Source: Deltaproteobacteria bacterium
GTDB taxonomy: Bacteria; Myxococcota; Kuafuiibacteriia; Kuafuiibacteriales; Kuafuiibacteriaceae
Direction of reading: 5' to 3'
Length of the DNA stretch: 64,000 bases
NCBI GenBank assembly: GCA_016703535.1
Contig: JADJBV010000001.1
Location: 1,426,001 to 1,490,000, forward strand
Numbering within the stretch: the stretch's first letter is position 1; each line of letters opens with the position of its first letter. The translations under genes were made by a program, and so were the position numbers. Below, piece by piece: positions 17,453-25,956 of this stretch. A model generated the notes under the pieces. The model did no database searches, was not told the origin of the DNA, and saw nothing but the letters and a program-made list of their open reading frames with translations.

Positions 17453-18756
17453 AGGTGACCCTCGATTGGGATCCGCTCCCACACCAGCTCGAATTCCTGC
17501 AGTGGACGCCTGGGCCTGACGCCCCGAAGGGTCCCGTGACCTGCGGGGCGCTCGGGGGCTGGGGTTCCGGCAAGACGCACGGGATCGCGCTGGCGTTCAT
17601 CCTCGCGTGCCTTCGCCAAGGCTGGCACCCGGGTTACGGCAAGCTCCTGCCGCAGGCGCAGGTCATCGCGCCGAACCTTAGCCTGGCGATCAAGAACCAA
17701 CTGGAGTTGATCGATTCGCTCTTGCCGCCTGAGCTGGTGAAGCGGCGCTGGGGCCGACCTGAGCCGCGCTTGCTGTTGGCCAATGGCGTCGAGATCCGAG
17801 CGCTCAGCGCTGACTCGGCGATCGAAGGCGGTAACTGGGTCGCATGCTGGGTCGACGAGATCGACAAGCCTTGCTACGCCGACCACCCCGAGCGCCTCAC
17901 AAACTGGACGGCACGACTTCGCGATCCAAAGGCCCGCGACCCGCACCCGCGAATGTTTATCAGCGGCCTGCCGACGGCGGGCTTCGTCCGCAAGTTGCTC
18001 GACCGACCAGACGACGCGAGCCGGATGCTTCGACGCTGGTCGATGAACTTGAACACCAAGCTCGCGCCAGGACTTCGGGAGCAGATCCTGCGCAAGACGC
18101 CCGCAGGCGAGGAGATGGCGTTTCTCGACGGCTGCTGGCAACAGATCCCGAACGCGCTTTTCCCGCAGTACAACGAAGCGCTGCACCTGGTCGACGACGA
18201 TGGCAACCGCGCCCAGGCTGTCGACATCGCGCTCGACGTCGGCAACCGCTCCAACCTTTTGGTGGGGCAACGCCAGAAGGTCAAAGGCTCGACGGACGTC
18301 CGCTTGCATGTCGTCGACGAGGTCATCGGCGCGGGCCTCAGCGCCGAGCAACAGATCCACGAGTTCCGAACCAAGGGTTGGCTGGTCGACCCTGCGCGGT
18401 CGACGGTGTCGGTCGACCCCACGCTACGTCGCGACGAAATTCACGAGGTCTACGCCGCGTTTCCGGGCGTCGAAGTGGTGCAGCGCAAGCGGACCGACGA
18501 CCTGCATGACGTGATGCGCGGCATCCGCCTGGTGCAGACGGCGCTAAAGAACACCAAGGGCGAGATCCGCCTCACGATCAACCGCCGTCTCGCTGGCAAC
18601 CAGAAGGGCGTGGTCGATGCGATGACCCATTTGCGTTTCAACGATCGGACCGGGAGCCCCATGGTGCAGGACACGTACGACCACGCTGGCGATAGCTTGC
18701 GCTACCTTGCGTGCACGGTCCTGGGGCCGCAGCTCGCCCCGGTGGTGGTGTCATGA
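17449..18756 (+). CDS. terL: Terminase large subunit
   Basis: The 435-residue protein has the ATPase Walker A motif GGWGSGKT at residues 36-43 and Walker B CWVDEID at 133-139. The nuclease half shows acidic residues in AVDIALDVGN (D263) and near the C-terminus in YDHAGDSLRYL, as expected for the RNase H-like domain that cuts the DNA. It packages DNA through the portal, whose gene precedes it with a four-base overlap (GTGA). The GTG start gives a normal, slightly short length for the family. Confidence 0.9.
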   Translation: MKVTLDWDPLPHQLEFLQWTPGPDAPKGPVTCGALGGWGSGKTHGIALAFILACLRQGWHPGYGKLLPQAQVIAPNLSLAIKNQLELIDSLLPPELVKRRWGRPEPRLLLANGVEIRALSADSAIEGGNWVACWVDEIDKPCYADHPERLTNWTARLRDPKARDPHPRMFISGLPTAGFVRKLLDRPDDASRMLRRWSMNLNTKLAPGLREQILRKTPAGEEMAFLDGCWQQIPNALFPQYNEALHLVDDDGNRAQAVDIALDVGNRSNLLVGQRQKVKGSTDVRLHVVDEVIGAGLSAEQQIHEFRTKGWLVDPARSTVSVDPTLRRDEIHEVYAAFPGVEVVQRKRTDDLHDVMRGIRLVQTALKNTKGEIRLTINRRLAGNQKGVVDAMTHLRFNDRTGSPMVQDTYDHAGDSLRYLACTVLGPQLAPVVVS

Positions 18757-19001
18757 CCGCCCTCGGTCGCGCTCGCCACGCATTCGGCCCCGAGGTCGAA
18801 GCCGAGGCTTTGGCCGGCGCCGTCGCCGAGCTGCGCCTGGACCCCAAGGCCGACCCTCGCGCCTCGGCCGACTACGCTGAGGCCGTCGCCAAGCTCGAGG
18901 CGCGCACCCGCGAGCAAGCGAAGCCCAAGGAAGGCGACCAGCGCAGCGAGGCCACCGAAGCCAGGCTCGAGGCCACCGAAGCGAAGGACGGCACGCCATG
19001 A
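18753..19001 (+). CDS. Small Ala/Glu-rich phage protein after terminase
   Basis: The 82-residue frame starts at ATG 18753, overlapping the terminase stop as ATGA. The sequence is highly charged and helical, with a repeated TEARLEATEA-like tail, and has no membrane segment or motif. It could be a minor virion or packaging partner; the coupled start argues it is expressed. Confidence 0.55.
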   Translation: MTALGRARHAFGPEVEAEALAGAVAELRLDPKADPRASADYAEAVAKLEARTREQAKPKEGDQRSEATEARLEATEAKDGTP

Positions 19002-20905
19002 CGATGCGCCTCAAGACCACGAAATGGGCGTTCGACATGCGTACGACGTCGCTGGCGGCGTCGACGGTGCACACCTTCCCGGCCATCACGGTCTACGCCG
19101 AGACGGCGAGCCGCACGATTCGTTCGGCGGTGATCCGGTACGCGTTTTACTTCGACCAAACGGGTGCGGCCAACCTGACGAACCGGCAAGGCGGCGTGCA
19201 GATCGACGCCGTCGCAGCGCAAGACAACGGCGTGGCTGGCACGGTCGCGAACACGGGCGACCACGAAGCGATCATTTGCAGCGAAGACCTGACCGACTAC
19301 TTCGTGACCAACTTCACCGGGGCCAGCCATTCGGTTGTCGCCCGCTGGCGCCAAGTCGGTTGCGCTGCGAGCAACCTTTCGGCCGAGTTGATCCTCACGT
19401 ACGAGTACGACGATGCCGGCCTAACCACGGCGTACAAGACCGTCGAGATCCCGATCGAAAGCCCAACGGCCAGGCTCACCGACACCCTCGCCGAGATCGG
19501 TGTCGACCAAGTGCCGCAGCTCACGGGCGCCGGTGGCCTACTCCCCGAGGCCGGAGTCACCATTCGGGACGTCTTCTTTCGCATCGAAGGCAATCTTGCT
19601 TCGGACGCCCTGACGAACTTTAGCCTTGGCATACACCTCGACGCCGAGTCCGAGGTTCTTTTTGGCGAGTTCCGCCAGAACGTCATCACGTCGGTGTTTT
19701 GGCGTGGGCTTTGGAAGCGCGCCGACATTGCCCCCGGCAGCGCCCATTCGTTTAGCGCGCGCTCGACGGTGGCCTCCCGCTTCGAACACCTGACCGTGAC
19801 GATGGTCGTCACCTACGAGTACAACCCGTCGACGACGACCCGCGTGCTCAATTCGCTGCGCCTGCCGTTGCCGGCCGTCGGCACCCTCGGCGGACCGACC
19901 AGCTCGGACCCTTCGCGCCAGTCGGTGACGTTCCAGATCCAGGAGCCTGGGACGATCACCCTCGTTCAGTCGGGCGTGGTCGCGTACTACTCGCACTCCG
20001 GCTTGCCGACTGGCTTGGCCGTTCGCGCCGGTGGCCAGGCCTTCCGAAGCTACGACAAGATCGCCCTTACCGACGTCGCAGGTAACTTTTGTTTGGCGCA
20101 GCGCATCGACTCGGGTGGTGCCCAAGGCGCTGGCCTGACCCTTGCTCGAGGGGCCAACACGCTGAACATCGACGCCTACCGCACCTCGACTGCGGCCAAC
20201 ACGCTGCCGGTCGGTTGGATGGCCGTGGCCTTGGTGAACTACACGAGCGACGTAGCCGCAGCGGGCGACGGCGCCCATAACCACACCGTCGAGGTCGGGA
20301 TCATCGACAACCTCGCGCTTGCGGCACCCGAGCAGGTGAGCGGTGCGGCGGTCGCGCTCGCCATCCCCGAGTCGGCCTATTGGCTCAACTCGCTGGGCTG
20401 CGAGCTATTCGTCCAAAGCTCGACGAACATCACGCTCGGCGCCCGCGTCAACGTCGGGTCGGGTGCGGGCTTCGTCGAAGTGCTCATGGTTCCGGCGCAG
20501 CCCAACGAGACGTCGACGTTGATCGGGTACGGCGAGGCGACGTCAGCGTTTCGGCGCTGGCCCCAAGATCCCTTGGCGGGTCGCATCGACCCCGAGGCGG
20601 CGTACGAGTGGCGCACGCTCGCCCAAGGTTCCACCCAACACTGGCCGAACTTGGCTGCGCTCGTGACGTACCACGCGATTGCCTACTCGCAAGCCGTCGC
20701 CCTGGTTGACTACGCAGGGGACGGTTCGGGCGTGGTCGTCGACCTTCACCGCGCCGACAACGATGCACTTGCGGCAACCGTGACCACGGCCATCGGCGGC
20801 ACTGCGACCGCCACGCTCTACGACGACACCGTGAGCTACTACGCGCACGCTCGCCAGGACGCCACGCACGTCGGTCGGTCCGACGACGCCGCGGTGGGGA
20901 GCTAA
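18998..20905 (+). CDS. Large beta-rich virion protein with internal repeats
   Basis: The 635-residue protein starts at ATG 18998 with an ATGA overlap. It is rich in beta strands, Thr and Ser, and has repeating modules: TYEY followed by a strand ending in EIPI near residue 134, TYEY ending in LRLPL near residue 272, and a related VNYTS segment near residue 407. The last 60 residues read like a small Ig-like or carboxypeptidase-regulatory-type domain (GDGSGVVVDLHRADND). Such proteins are typical adsorption or decoration parts; no family was matched. Confidence 0.6.
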   Translation: MTMRLKTTKWAFDMRTTSLAASTVHTFPAITVYAETASRTIRSAVIRYAFYFDQTGAANLTNRQGGVQIDAVAAQDNGVAGTVANTGDHEAIICSEDLTDYFVTNFTGASHSVVARWRQVGCAASNLSAELILTYEYDDAGLTTAYKTVEIPIESPTARLTDTLAEIGVDQVPQLTGAGGLLPEAGVTIRDVFFRIEGNLASDALTNFSLGIHLDAESEVLFGEFRQNVITSVFWRGLWKRADIAPGSAHSFSARSTVASRFEHLTVTMVVTYEYNPSTTTRVLNSLRLPLPAVGTLGGPTSSDPSRQSVTFQIQEPGTITLVQSGVVAYYSHSGLPTGLAVRAGGQAFRSYDKIALTDVAGNFCLAQRIDSGGAQGAGLTLARGANTLNIDAYRTSTAANTLPVGWMAVALVNYTSDVAAAGDGAHNHTVEVGIIDNLALAAPEQVSGAAVALAIPESAYWLNSLGCELFVQSSTNITLGARVNVGSGAGFVEVLMVPAQPNETSTLIGYGEATSAFRRWPQDPLAGRIDPEAAYEWRTLAQGSTQHWPNLAALVTYHAIAYSQAVALVDYAGDGSGVVVDLHRADNDALAATVTTAIGGTATATLYDDTVSYYAHARQDATHVGRSDDAAVGS

Positions 20906-20907
20906 GC

Positions 20908-21129
20908 ATGGCTCTGCAAGTCAGCTTGCGCGACCCCGGTGCGGGCGCTGGCCTGCGGGTGCGCTTGCAGTCTGGTGGTGCGGCTTCGGCCGAGGTGCTG
21001 CCGGTCTTTGCGACCCTCGACGTGCGCAGCGCTGCGGGCTTCGAGCTTGTGGCTTCGACGCGGGTGGCGACGCCACTGGGGGCTTGCGGCGTGGTCGAGC
21101 TGCGCCTCAGTGAACGGAGTCGGAGGTAA
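20908..21129 (+). CDS. Small phage protein of unknown function
   Basis: A 73-residue frame with GGGAG six bases before ATG 20908, two bases after the upstream stop, and a GGAGGT site for the next gene inside its end. The sequence (LQVSLRDPGAGAGLRVRLQ) is beta-like without known motif. Tight packing and good ribosome sites support that it is real. Confidence 0.55.
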   Translation: MALQVSLRDPGAGAGLRVRLQSGGAASAEVLPVFATLDVRSAAGFELVASTRVATPLGACGVVELRLSERSRR

Positions 21130-21131
21130 CG

Positions 21132-21458
21132 ATGTCGAGCACCGCAGCAATCCCAACGATGATGGAAGGCGACTTCGGGCGCGCGGTTCGCGTGCGCGTG
21201 GTCGCAGACGGCGAACCCGTGACCCTGGTCGGCGCCACGACGCGGCAGATCATCCTGCGCAGAATCTCGCCAGCAGGCGTTACGACCCGGACGCTGACGG
21301 CGGCATTCGTGACCGACGGCTCGGACGGGTTGCTGAGCGCGACCCCTGCCGATGCGACAGTGCTGACGCCTGCGGGCGCTTGGGAGATCCAGGCCCGGGT
21401 TGCTGGCACCGGCTTCGATTGGCGCACCGATTGGGCGCCCTTCGCGGTGAAGGCCTGA
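21132..21458 (+). CDS. Baseplate BppU N-terminal-like small protein
   Basis: The 108-residue product resembles the N-terminal domain of phage baseplate upper proteins: MMEGDFGRAVRVRVVADGEPVTLVGATTRQIIL, ending in GAWEIQARVAGTGFDWRTDWAPFAV. Those domains describe a value range for a polymer or input and attach receptor-binding parts to the baseplate. GGAGG lies just before ATG 21132. This suggests that the plus arm codes for adsorption proteins. Confidence 0.6.
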   Translation: MSSTAAIPTMMEGDFGRAVRVRVVADGEPVTLVGATTRQIILRRISPAGVTTRTLTAAFVTDGSDGLLSATPADATVLTPAGAWEIQARVAGTGFDWRTDWAPFAVKA

Positions 21459-21473
21459 GGAGCGAGGTCGCGC

Positions 21474-22319
21474 ATGCCGATCGGTACGCCACAGATTGCG
21501 GCGCTCCTTGGGGCGCTCGACTCGGATGCGGTTGCCGCGGGCGAACCGTTTTCAGCGCATTGGAAGCGAGCGCTGGCACGGTCGACGAACCGGATGCTCG
21601 CCAAGCCGCAACAGCTGTTTAACCTCTCGTGGCCCGAACGGACCTACGGCGAAGACTCCTTGTACCCGTTCGAAGGCGTCGGCGCGCTCGAGTGGAACCG
21701 CATCCTTCCGCCGATTCCGGTCGACGCGCGCCCAGGGTTCACCGCTGCCGACTTTTGGCTGAGGATGAGCGTGGCTTCGGGGCTTAGTCTCGAGGTCTAC
21801 GTCGCGACGTCGCAGCGGCCCTGGCGCCCGGGCATCACGCCCGACGCCACGATCCTGGGAACCGGCTCGTTCGCGAACACCGACCTCACCGGTTTGGCCA
21901 TCGCCGAGTCGGGCGCCGAGGATGTCGAGCTTTGGGTTCGGGGCGTGGCGTCGGCGACGCTGGCGACGACCGCGACCTACGGCGCCCCGAACACCCGCAG
22001 CGCGGTCGGTGGCTCTTATCTCTTTACGGCAGGCGGTTCGACGCTCAACTTGAGCGCTGCGACCTGGAACCTGAACACCTCGGCGAACAACCTGGCCTCA
22101 GGTGGCCATTACGTTCGGTTCGAAGACGCCTCGGGCGAACCCGCGTTGCCGAGCCGCACCATCGTTTCGGTGCCGACCGCCACGACGCTGGTCATCGCGC
22201 CCCCGCTGACCGAGCGGCAGGCGACCATCGCGGTCGAGCTGGATCGGTTCAGCATTTACCGGTTGCCGGTGTACATCCTGTCGGGGTTCGGCGCCGTGAC
22301 GGTCGCGAGGACAACGTAA
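21474..22319 (+). CDS. Phage structural protein, adsorption arm
   Basis: The 281-residue protein has a helical N-terminus and then beta-rich sequence (FWLRMSVASGLSLEVYVATS; SAVGGSYLFTAGGSTLNLSA). The middle resembles the repeated strand modules of phage tail proteins. Its stop overlaps the next start as TAATG. No family was identified; a tail-tip or fibre-associated role is inferred from neighbours. Confidence 0.55.
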   Translation: MPIGTPQIAALLGALDSDAVAAGEPFSAHWKRALARSTNRMLAKPQQLFNLSWPERTYGEDSLYPFEGVGALEWNRILPPIPVDARPGFTAADFWLRMSVASGLSLEVYVATSQRPWRPGITPDATILGTGSFANTDLTGLAIAESGAEDVELWVRGVASATLATTATYGAPNTRSAVGGSYLFTAGGSTLNLSAATWNLNTSANNLASGGHYVRFEDASGEPALPSRTIVSVPTATTLVIAPPLTERQATIAVELDRFSIYRLPVYILSGFGAVTVARTT

Positions 22320-22936
22320 TGGTGCTCGACGGTCGCGCGTACAACTCGAGGCTGCCGCTGGTGTCGCCGATCGCGGCGCACCCGAACTACGACTCGACGG
22401 GCGCAGTGCTCGGCGGGTCGGTGGCGGCGTCTTACCAACACCTGCGGCACTCGGCCCGACTGATTGGGCACACGACGTACCCGCAGTACTTGCGGCAGCC
22501 ACGGGCGTACAATGATCAAAGCTGGTCGTTTGCGTCGACGACTTACGTGCAGGTCGCCGAGCACGCGGGCGTATTGCTCCCCTCGGTCATGACCCACGTT
22601 TGGGCGAGGGTGGCGGTGCGCATGGCGTCGAGCGACCCCGCGACCTTGACGGCGCGCGTGGTCCTGACCGACGGCACCAACACCGACACCGGGGACGCGT
22701 ACGTGGTAGTCGTCGGCAACACCAGCCAAGTCGGCTTCGTGCCGACCGAGGCGTTCACGCTCAGCGCGCCGGGCGATCCGTCGCTGGTCATCTGTTCGAT
22801 GCGGGTCACCTGCGCCACGGCACGCGTCACCGACCCGACGCCGCAAGCGCGTACGGTGCGGGTCGAATGTCATGGGGGCTTTGGGGCCAGCGTCACGCCG
22901 ATCCTCGTGTCGGTCTTTTGGGAGGCGGACGGGTAG
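22319..22936 (+). CDS. Phage structural protein, beta-rich
   Basis: A 205-residue protein starting at ATG 22319 by a TAATG overlap. It contains YPQYLRQPRAYNDQSWSF and a run of strands (ARVVLTDGTNTDTGDAYVVVV), a beta-sandwich pattern similar in style to the next protein. It has no signal peptide or catalytic motif. The longer upstream reading frame covers the previous gene and is rejected as start. Confidence 0.55.
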   Translation: MVLDGRAYNSRLPLVSPIAAHPNYDSTGAVLGGSVAASYQHLRHSARLIGHTTYPQYLRQPRAYNDQSWSFASTTYVQVAEHAGVLLPSVMTHVWARVAVRMASSDPATLTARVVLTDGTNTDTGDAYVVVVGNTSQVGFVPTEAFTLSAPGDPSLVICSMRVTCATARVTDPTPQARTVRVECHGGFGASVTPILVSVFWEADG

Positions 22937-22950
22937 CCGTTCGACGAACG

Positions 22951-23493
22951 ATGGCGAAGGTGCAAGCGACCACGACGATCCCGCCGGAGGTGTACTCGGT
23001 CAGCAACGGGATCTATGAAGAAGACATCATCGACGCCGTCGAACTGCACAACCTTGCCGGCTTTGCGGTGGGCTTGTGCGTGCGGCTTGCGGGTCAAGTC
23101 TCGGGCTTCGATGGCTGGGGCACTTCGGGCAACGAAGTGCAAACGCACCGCGTGGCCTTTGCGACTGGGACGGGCTACGTCACCTGGTACACCGGCCGTT
23201 GCTACGTGGATCCGGACGTAGCGTCGCTGAGCTTTCGAACCGAAGTCACGATGCCGGCGTCCAACACCGGGCGCGTGCGCCTGACCGTAGGGGCGGGGAA
23301 CGTGGTCAACACGCACGCAGCCGGGAGCACGTCGACGACCACGGGGACGCTGGCGACCTCAGCGACCGGCACCGGCATGCAAAACTGGACCCTCGAGATC
23401 GACCACCAAACGGGTTCGTCCCCGTCATGCATCCTCGAGCAATGGGGCTTCTGGGCGCTGCCGCGTACGTCGAGCCTTCCGGACCCGTCGTGA
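22951..23493 (+). CDS. Phage structural protein, beta-rich
   Basis: A 180-residue protein (MAKVQATTTIPPEVYSV) with beta-sandwich-like sequence such as GYVTWYTGRCYVDPDVASLSF and GRVRLTVGAGNVVN. It continues the row of adsorption-arm proteins. No recognised family. Confidence 0.55.
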   Translation: MAKVQATTTIPPEVYSVSNGIYEEDIIDAVELHNLAGFAVGLCVRLAGQVSGFDGWGTSGNEVQTHRVAFATGTGYVTWYTGRCYVDPDVASLSFRTEVTMPASNTGRVRLTVGAGNVVNTHAAGSTSTTTGTLATSATGTGMQNWTLEIDHQTGSSPSCILEQWGFWALPRTSSLPDPS

Positions 23494-23511
23494 GCTTGGG
23501 AGGCGCTGCAC

Positions 23512-24153
23512 ATGGCACGACGACGAATGGCGCGAGGATGGTTCGGGGGGAAGACGGCGCAGTCGCTTGGCGGCGTTCAGCTCGAGATCACGATGACGAT
23601 CCCGGTCTTCGAGTCGATAGAGCTGACCAAAGAGAGTGAGGCGCTTTTGTACAAGCGGGTCGGCCAGGCCTTGGCAGCGGACATCCGCAAGACGCTGAAG
23701 GCTGGCAACTCGCCCGACGGCACGCCGCTGCCGCAGCCTCAGGGGCTTGGCAAAGACAAGCGCGTGAAGTCGCCGCTGAACCGGACTGGCAAGTTGATCG
23801 AGTCGATCAAGTATCGCGGGGGGATCGTGGCGCCCTCAACGAACACGCGACCCGGCATGGGCAAGCGCGTGCGCAACAACTTCGGTCTGAACAAGATCCT
23901 GGTGTCGGGTCGCTTGCACGGTCGGCACAAGCAAGACGCGACGATCTATGGGCCCGTCGATCCGTTGGGGGCGCTCGACGAAAAGTTGGGGGAACGGGTG
24001 AATGCGATCGCGGACAAGGTCGCGCGCAAGATGGTGCTCAAGGGCGAGCTGAAGGCGAAGCCGGGCCACGAGCAGGTGTTCACCACCAAGGGCAAGGGCG
24101 CCGGTCGTGGTGCGGGTGGCCGGCGTACGGGGCGAGGGTCCGGCGGTAAGTAG
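23512..24153 (+). CDS. Tail completion / virion morphogenesis-like protein (gpS/gpG type)
   Basis: This 213-residue protein has the hallmarks of Mu gpG / P2 gpS-type proteins: an N-terminal helix leading to KAGNSPDGTPLPQPQG, then LNRTGKLIESIKYR, and a basic C-terminus (GKGAGRGAGGRRTGRG). GGGAGG lies nine bases before ATG 23512. It likely finishes tail or head-tail joining. Its place in the plus arm, far from the other tail genes, is unusual. Confidence 0.6.
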   Translation: MARRRMARGWFGGKTAQSLGGVQLEITMTIPVFESIELTKESEALLYKRVGQALAADIRKTLKAGNSPDGTPLPQPQGLGKDKRVKSPLNRTGKLIESIKYRGGIVAPSTNTRPGMGKRVRNNFGLNKILVSGRLHGRHKQDATIYGPVDPLGALDEKLGERVNAIADKVARKMVLKGELKAKPGHEQVFTTKGKGAGRGAGGRRTGRGSGGK

Positions 24154-24167
24154 CGAGGTGCATATCG

Positions 24168-24425
24168 ATGACTACTAAATCAGACGTGCGTACGGGGGCG
24201 GGGGCGCGTACGGGGGCGGGGGCTCGTAACGGCAACTTCGGCACGCGCAAGAGTGCGGTCGGGTCGATGGTCGACAGGGCGCGGGCGTGGCGTACGCGCC
24301 GCCAAGACGCGGGGGAGTCGGTGAGCGTCCGCGAGCTGGCGATGTTCACGGGCTGGACGATGGGCACCTGCCAGGGCGTATGGACGGCGTTGCTCGCAGC
24401 GGATGCGGCCGGAGCTACTGAGTAG
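24168..24425 (+). CDS. Small putative DNA-binding protein
   Basis: The 85-residue protein has a low-complexity start made from a duplicated 18-base stretch coding GAGART/GAGARN, then a basic helix (VDRARAWRTRRQDAG) and a likely helix-turn-helix (VSVRELAMFTGWTMGTCQGVWTALL). Its stop codon lies within a CTACTGAGTAG palindrome, and further copies follow, so it may be the regulator that binds them; this is inference. Confidence 0.5.
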   Translation: MTTKSDVRTGAGARTGAGARNGNFGTRKSAVGSMVDRARAWRTRRQDAGESVSVRELAMFTGWTMGTCQGVWTALLAADAAGATE

Positions 24426-24558
24426 ACTCTACTGAGTGTATGGGCGTGGCGGGGTGCACGGGAGCTCCGGCTGGGGCGAAAAGGTGAGTGATGACGGCAG
24501 GTTGGGCTGTGGCGGGTGCTGCGGGCTGGGTGATTGAGTGGAATATACTGAGTGGAAG
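24415..24558. repeat. Two pairs of 14-bp-spaced TACTGAGT repeats
   Basis: The first pair is CTACTGAGTAGACT (24415) and CTACTGAGTGTATG (24429). The second is a diverged unit at 24531 and ATACTGAGTGGAAG at 24545. The period of 14 bp equals that of the triplet at 15826-15867. The first core, CTACTGAGTAG, is a perfect palindrome around G. Probable operator or iteron sites. Confidence 0.65.
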
Positions 24559-24585
24559 TTGCGGTGAACGAAAAGGTGAGGGGTT

Positions 24586-24672
24586 ATGGGTAGTTACGTT
24601 GGAGAGCTTGTGTGCGAGCAAGAACCGTGCCGTGACGGCATTCAAGGCAAATTTTACCCTAGGACCGGTTAA
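24586..24672 (+). CDS. Possible 28-residue leader peptide
   Basis: ATG 24586 follows an AGGTGAGGGG ribosome-site-like stretch and opens a 28-codon frame with two Cys (LVCEQEPCRDG) and a TAA stop. It lies in the 300-base stretch between the small HTH protein and the Zn-finger gene, which otherwise holds the TACTGAGT pairs and a small hairpin (CCGGAA...TTCCGG, about 24684-24702). Support is the ribosome site and composition only. Confidence 0.3.
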   Translation: MGSYVGELVCEQEPCRDGIQGKFYPRTG

Positions 24673-24725
24673 CAAAGTGCCGGAATCATTGCGCTTTCCG
24701 GCGCGCTTGACAGGAGGCTATGGCC

Positions 24726-25373
24726 ATGAGCGACCCCATTTTCACGAACCCGCCACCGGCCGGCGGCGAAACGGCCACCGGCGAAAAGGTCTGCGCATTT
24801 CCGAAGTGCGGCGTGCCCATCCGCGGCGCCACGGGCCCAGGCCGGCCGCAGAAGTGGTGCGAGTCCCACGCCAACCAGCGCCACCGCAACCGCAAGCTGC
24901 GCGCCCTCGCATCGGATGGCGACCCCGAAGCCGTCCAACTCTTGAGCCTCGCCGGGCAAGACGCCCTCGGCGACGCCACGCAGCTATCAAAGACGCAGCG
25001 CTTGGCCGTCGCCCTGAGCGCCACGCCCATCGTCGACGACGCCGCAGAGATGGTCGGCCTCGACCTCGAGCCCTCCGAGCTGCGCGACCTCGAGCAGCGC
25101 GCCCGGGCCGATCACCCCGACCTGGTCGAGGGGCGCGTCGCTGGCCTCGCGAGCCTGTCGAGCCAAGCCATCGCTCTGCTCATGATCCGCGTTCGCGACA
25201 CCGCGCTTCACCTGCCGCCGGGCCAAGCCGCCGGCGCCTTGAAGCAAGCCGCCGACGTCGCCGAGCGCCTGTTGGGCGGCGTGGCGCCCAGCTTTAGCCA
25301 AGTGACGGTGGAGCTGAACCTGGGCCCCAAGCCCGCGCCGGTGCCGCCCGCGCCCTCGCCCTCGAAGCCCTGA
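24726..25373 (+). CDS. Zn-finger phage protein, possible small terminase or replication partner
   Basis: The 215-residue protein starts at ATG 24726, eight bases after a perfect AGGAGG; an ATG six bases upstream is too close to that site. Residues 23-48 form a likely zinc finger (C23, C28, C45, H48, with WCESHANQRHRNRKLR). The remainder is helical (GLASLSSQAIALLMIRVRD; LKQAADVAERLLGG) with a Pro/Ala-rich tail. Helical small subunits of terminase can look like this, but the gene is far from terL, so the role is open. Confidence 0.6.
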   Translation: MSDPIFTNPPPAGGETATGEKVCAFPKCGVPIRGATGPGRPQKWCESHANQRHRNRKLRALASDGDPEAVQLLSLAGQDALGDATQLSKTQRLAVALSATPIVDDAAEMVGLDLEPSELRDLEQRARADHPDLVEGRVAGLASLSSQAIALLMIRVRDTALHLPPGQAAGALKQAADVAERLLGGVAPSFSQVTVELNLGPKPAPVPPAPSPSKP

Positions 25374-25387
25374 CCGAGGCTCGAGAG

Positions 25388-25672
25388 TTACTCGGCGTCG
25401 CCAAGCGAGCGCCCCTCGCGCCGCAGGAGTTCTGCGAGCGACGGCTCGGCACCCGTCGCGTACCAGCGCCCGGCGCGCGTGTAGATCCGCCGCGAGTCTT
25501 CGAGCGACGCGAGCGCGCCGAGTACGCGTAGCGCCCCATCGGCCGGCGCACCGGCGCGCGCCCCGACGGCGCCGGGTGGCGGCGGCCATAGTCCTGCGAC
25601 GATCACGCTCACGCGCGCGCCCGCCGAACCTGCCGCCGCCACCAGCTCGAACACTGCTTCGATGTCGGCCAC
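25388..25672 (-). CDS. Small phage protein of unknown function
   Basis: A 94-residue frame on the minus strand, downstream of the 89-residue gene and convergent with the Zn-finger gene (stops 14 bases apart). The sequence MADIEAVFELVAAAGSAGARVSVIVAGLWPPP then LGALASLEDSRRIYTRAGRWYATG resembles a small winged-helix domain with a beta wing, as seen in phage regulators. This is a weak resemblance. Confidence 0.45.
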   Translation of the reverse strand: MADIEAVFELVAAAGSAGARVSVIVAGLWPPPPGAVGARAGAPADGALRVLGALASLEDSRRIYTRAGRWYATGAEPSLAELLRREGRSLGDAE

Positions 25673-25686
25673 GACCGCAGCGTACG

Positions 25687-25956
25687 CTACTCGGCGTCCG
25701 GCTCGAAGTCCCTCACGACGTAGCGCCCGCGCCGTACGTCAGCGCGCACTCCGCTGAGGTGCGCGGACTCGAGTTCAAGCATGAGCTGCGCCGCTGCGAG
25801 GAGCGCCGCGCGCGTTAGCGGTGCGTGCGCGTAGAGCACGACGCCGTGCGCACCGTCGACCGGACGCGCGATCGTCCAGCTGATGCCCGTGTCGAGGATC
25901 TCGCCGACGGGTTCGGCGTTCGTGATGTGGAGGCCAGGAGCGTTGAGTAGCTTCAT
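25687..25956 (-). CDS. Small phage protein of unknown function
   Basis: An 89-residue frame starting at ATG 25956, divergent from the helicase gene. The sequence is alpha/beta (GISWTIARPVDGAHGVVLYAHAPL; LLAAAQLMLELESAHL) with an acidic C-terminus. No family recognised. It and the next gene form a short minus-strand unit that could code for early control functions. Confidence 0.45.
   Translation of the reverse strand: MKLLNAPGLHITNAEPVGEILDTGISWTIARPVDGAHGVVLYAHAPLTRAALLAAAQLMLELESAHLSGVRADVRRGRYVVRDFEPDAE

Noticed and set aside
24706..24716. TTGACAGGAGG as another copy of the promoter element
   Set aside because: Only TTGACAG is shared and the rest is the ribosome-binding site of the next gene.
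24488..25297. 269-codon plus-strand frame overlapping the Zn-finger gene
   Set aside because: The Zn-finger frame has the AGGAGG site and a clear Cys/His motif; this frame is Arg-rich shadow sequence.
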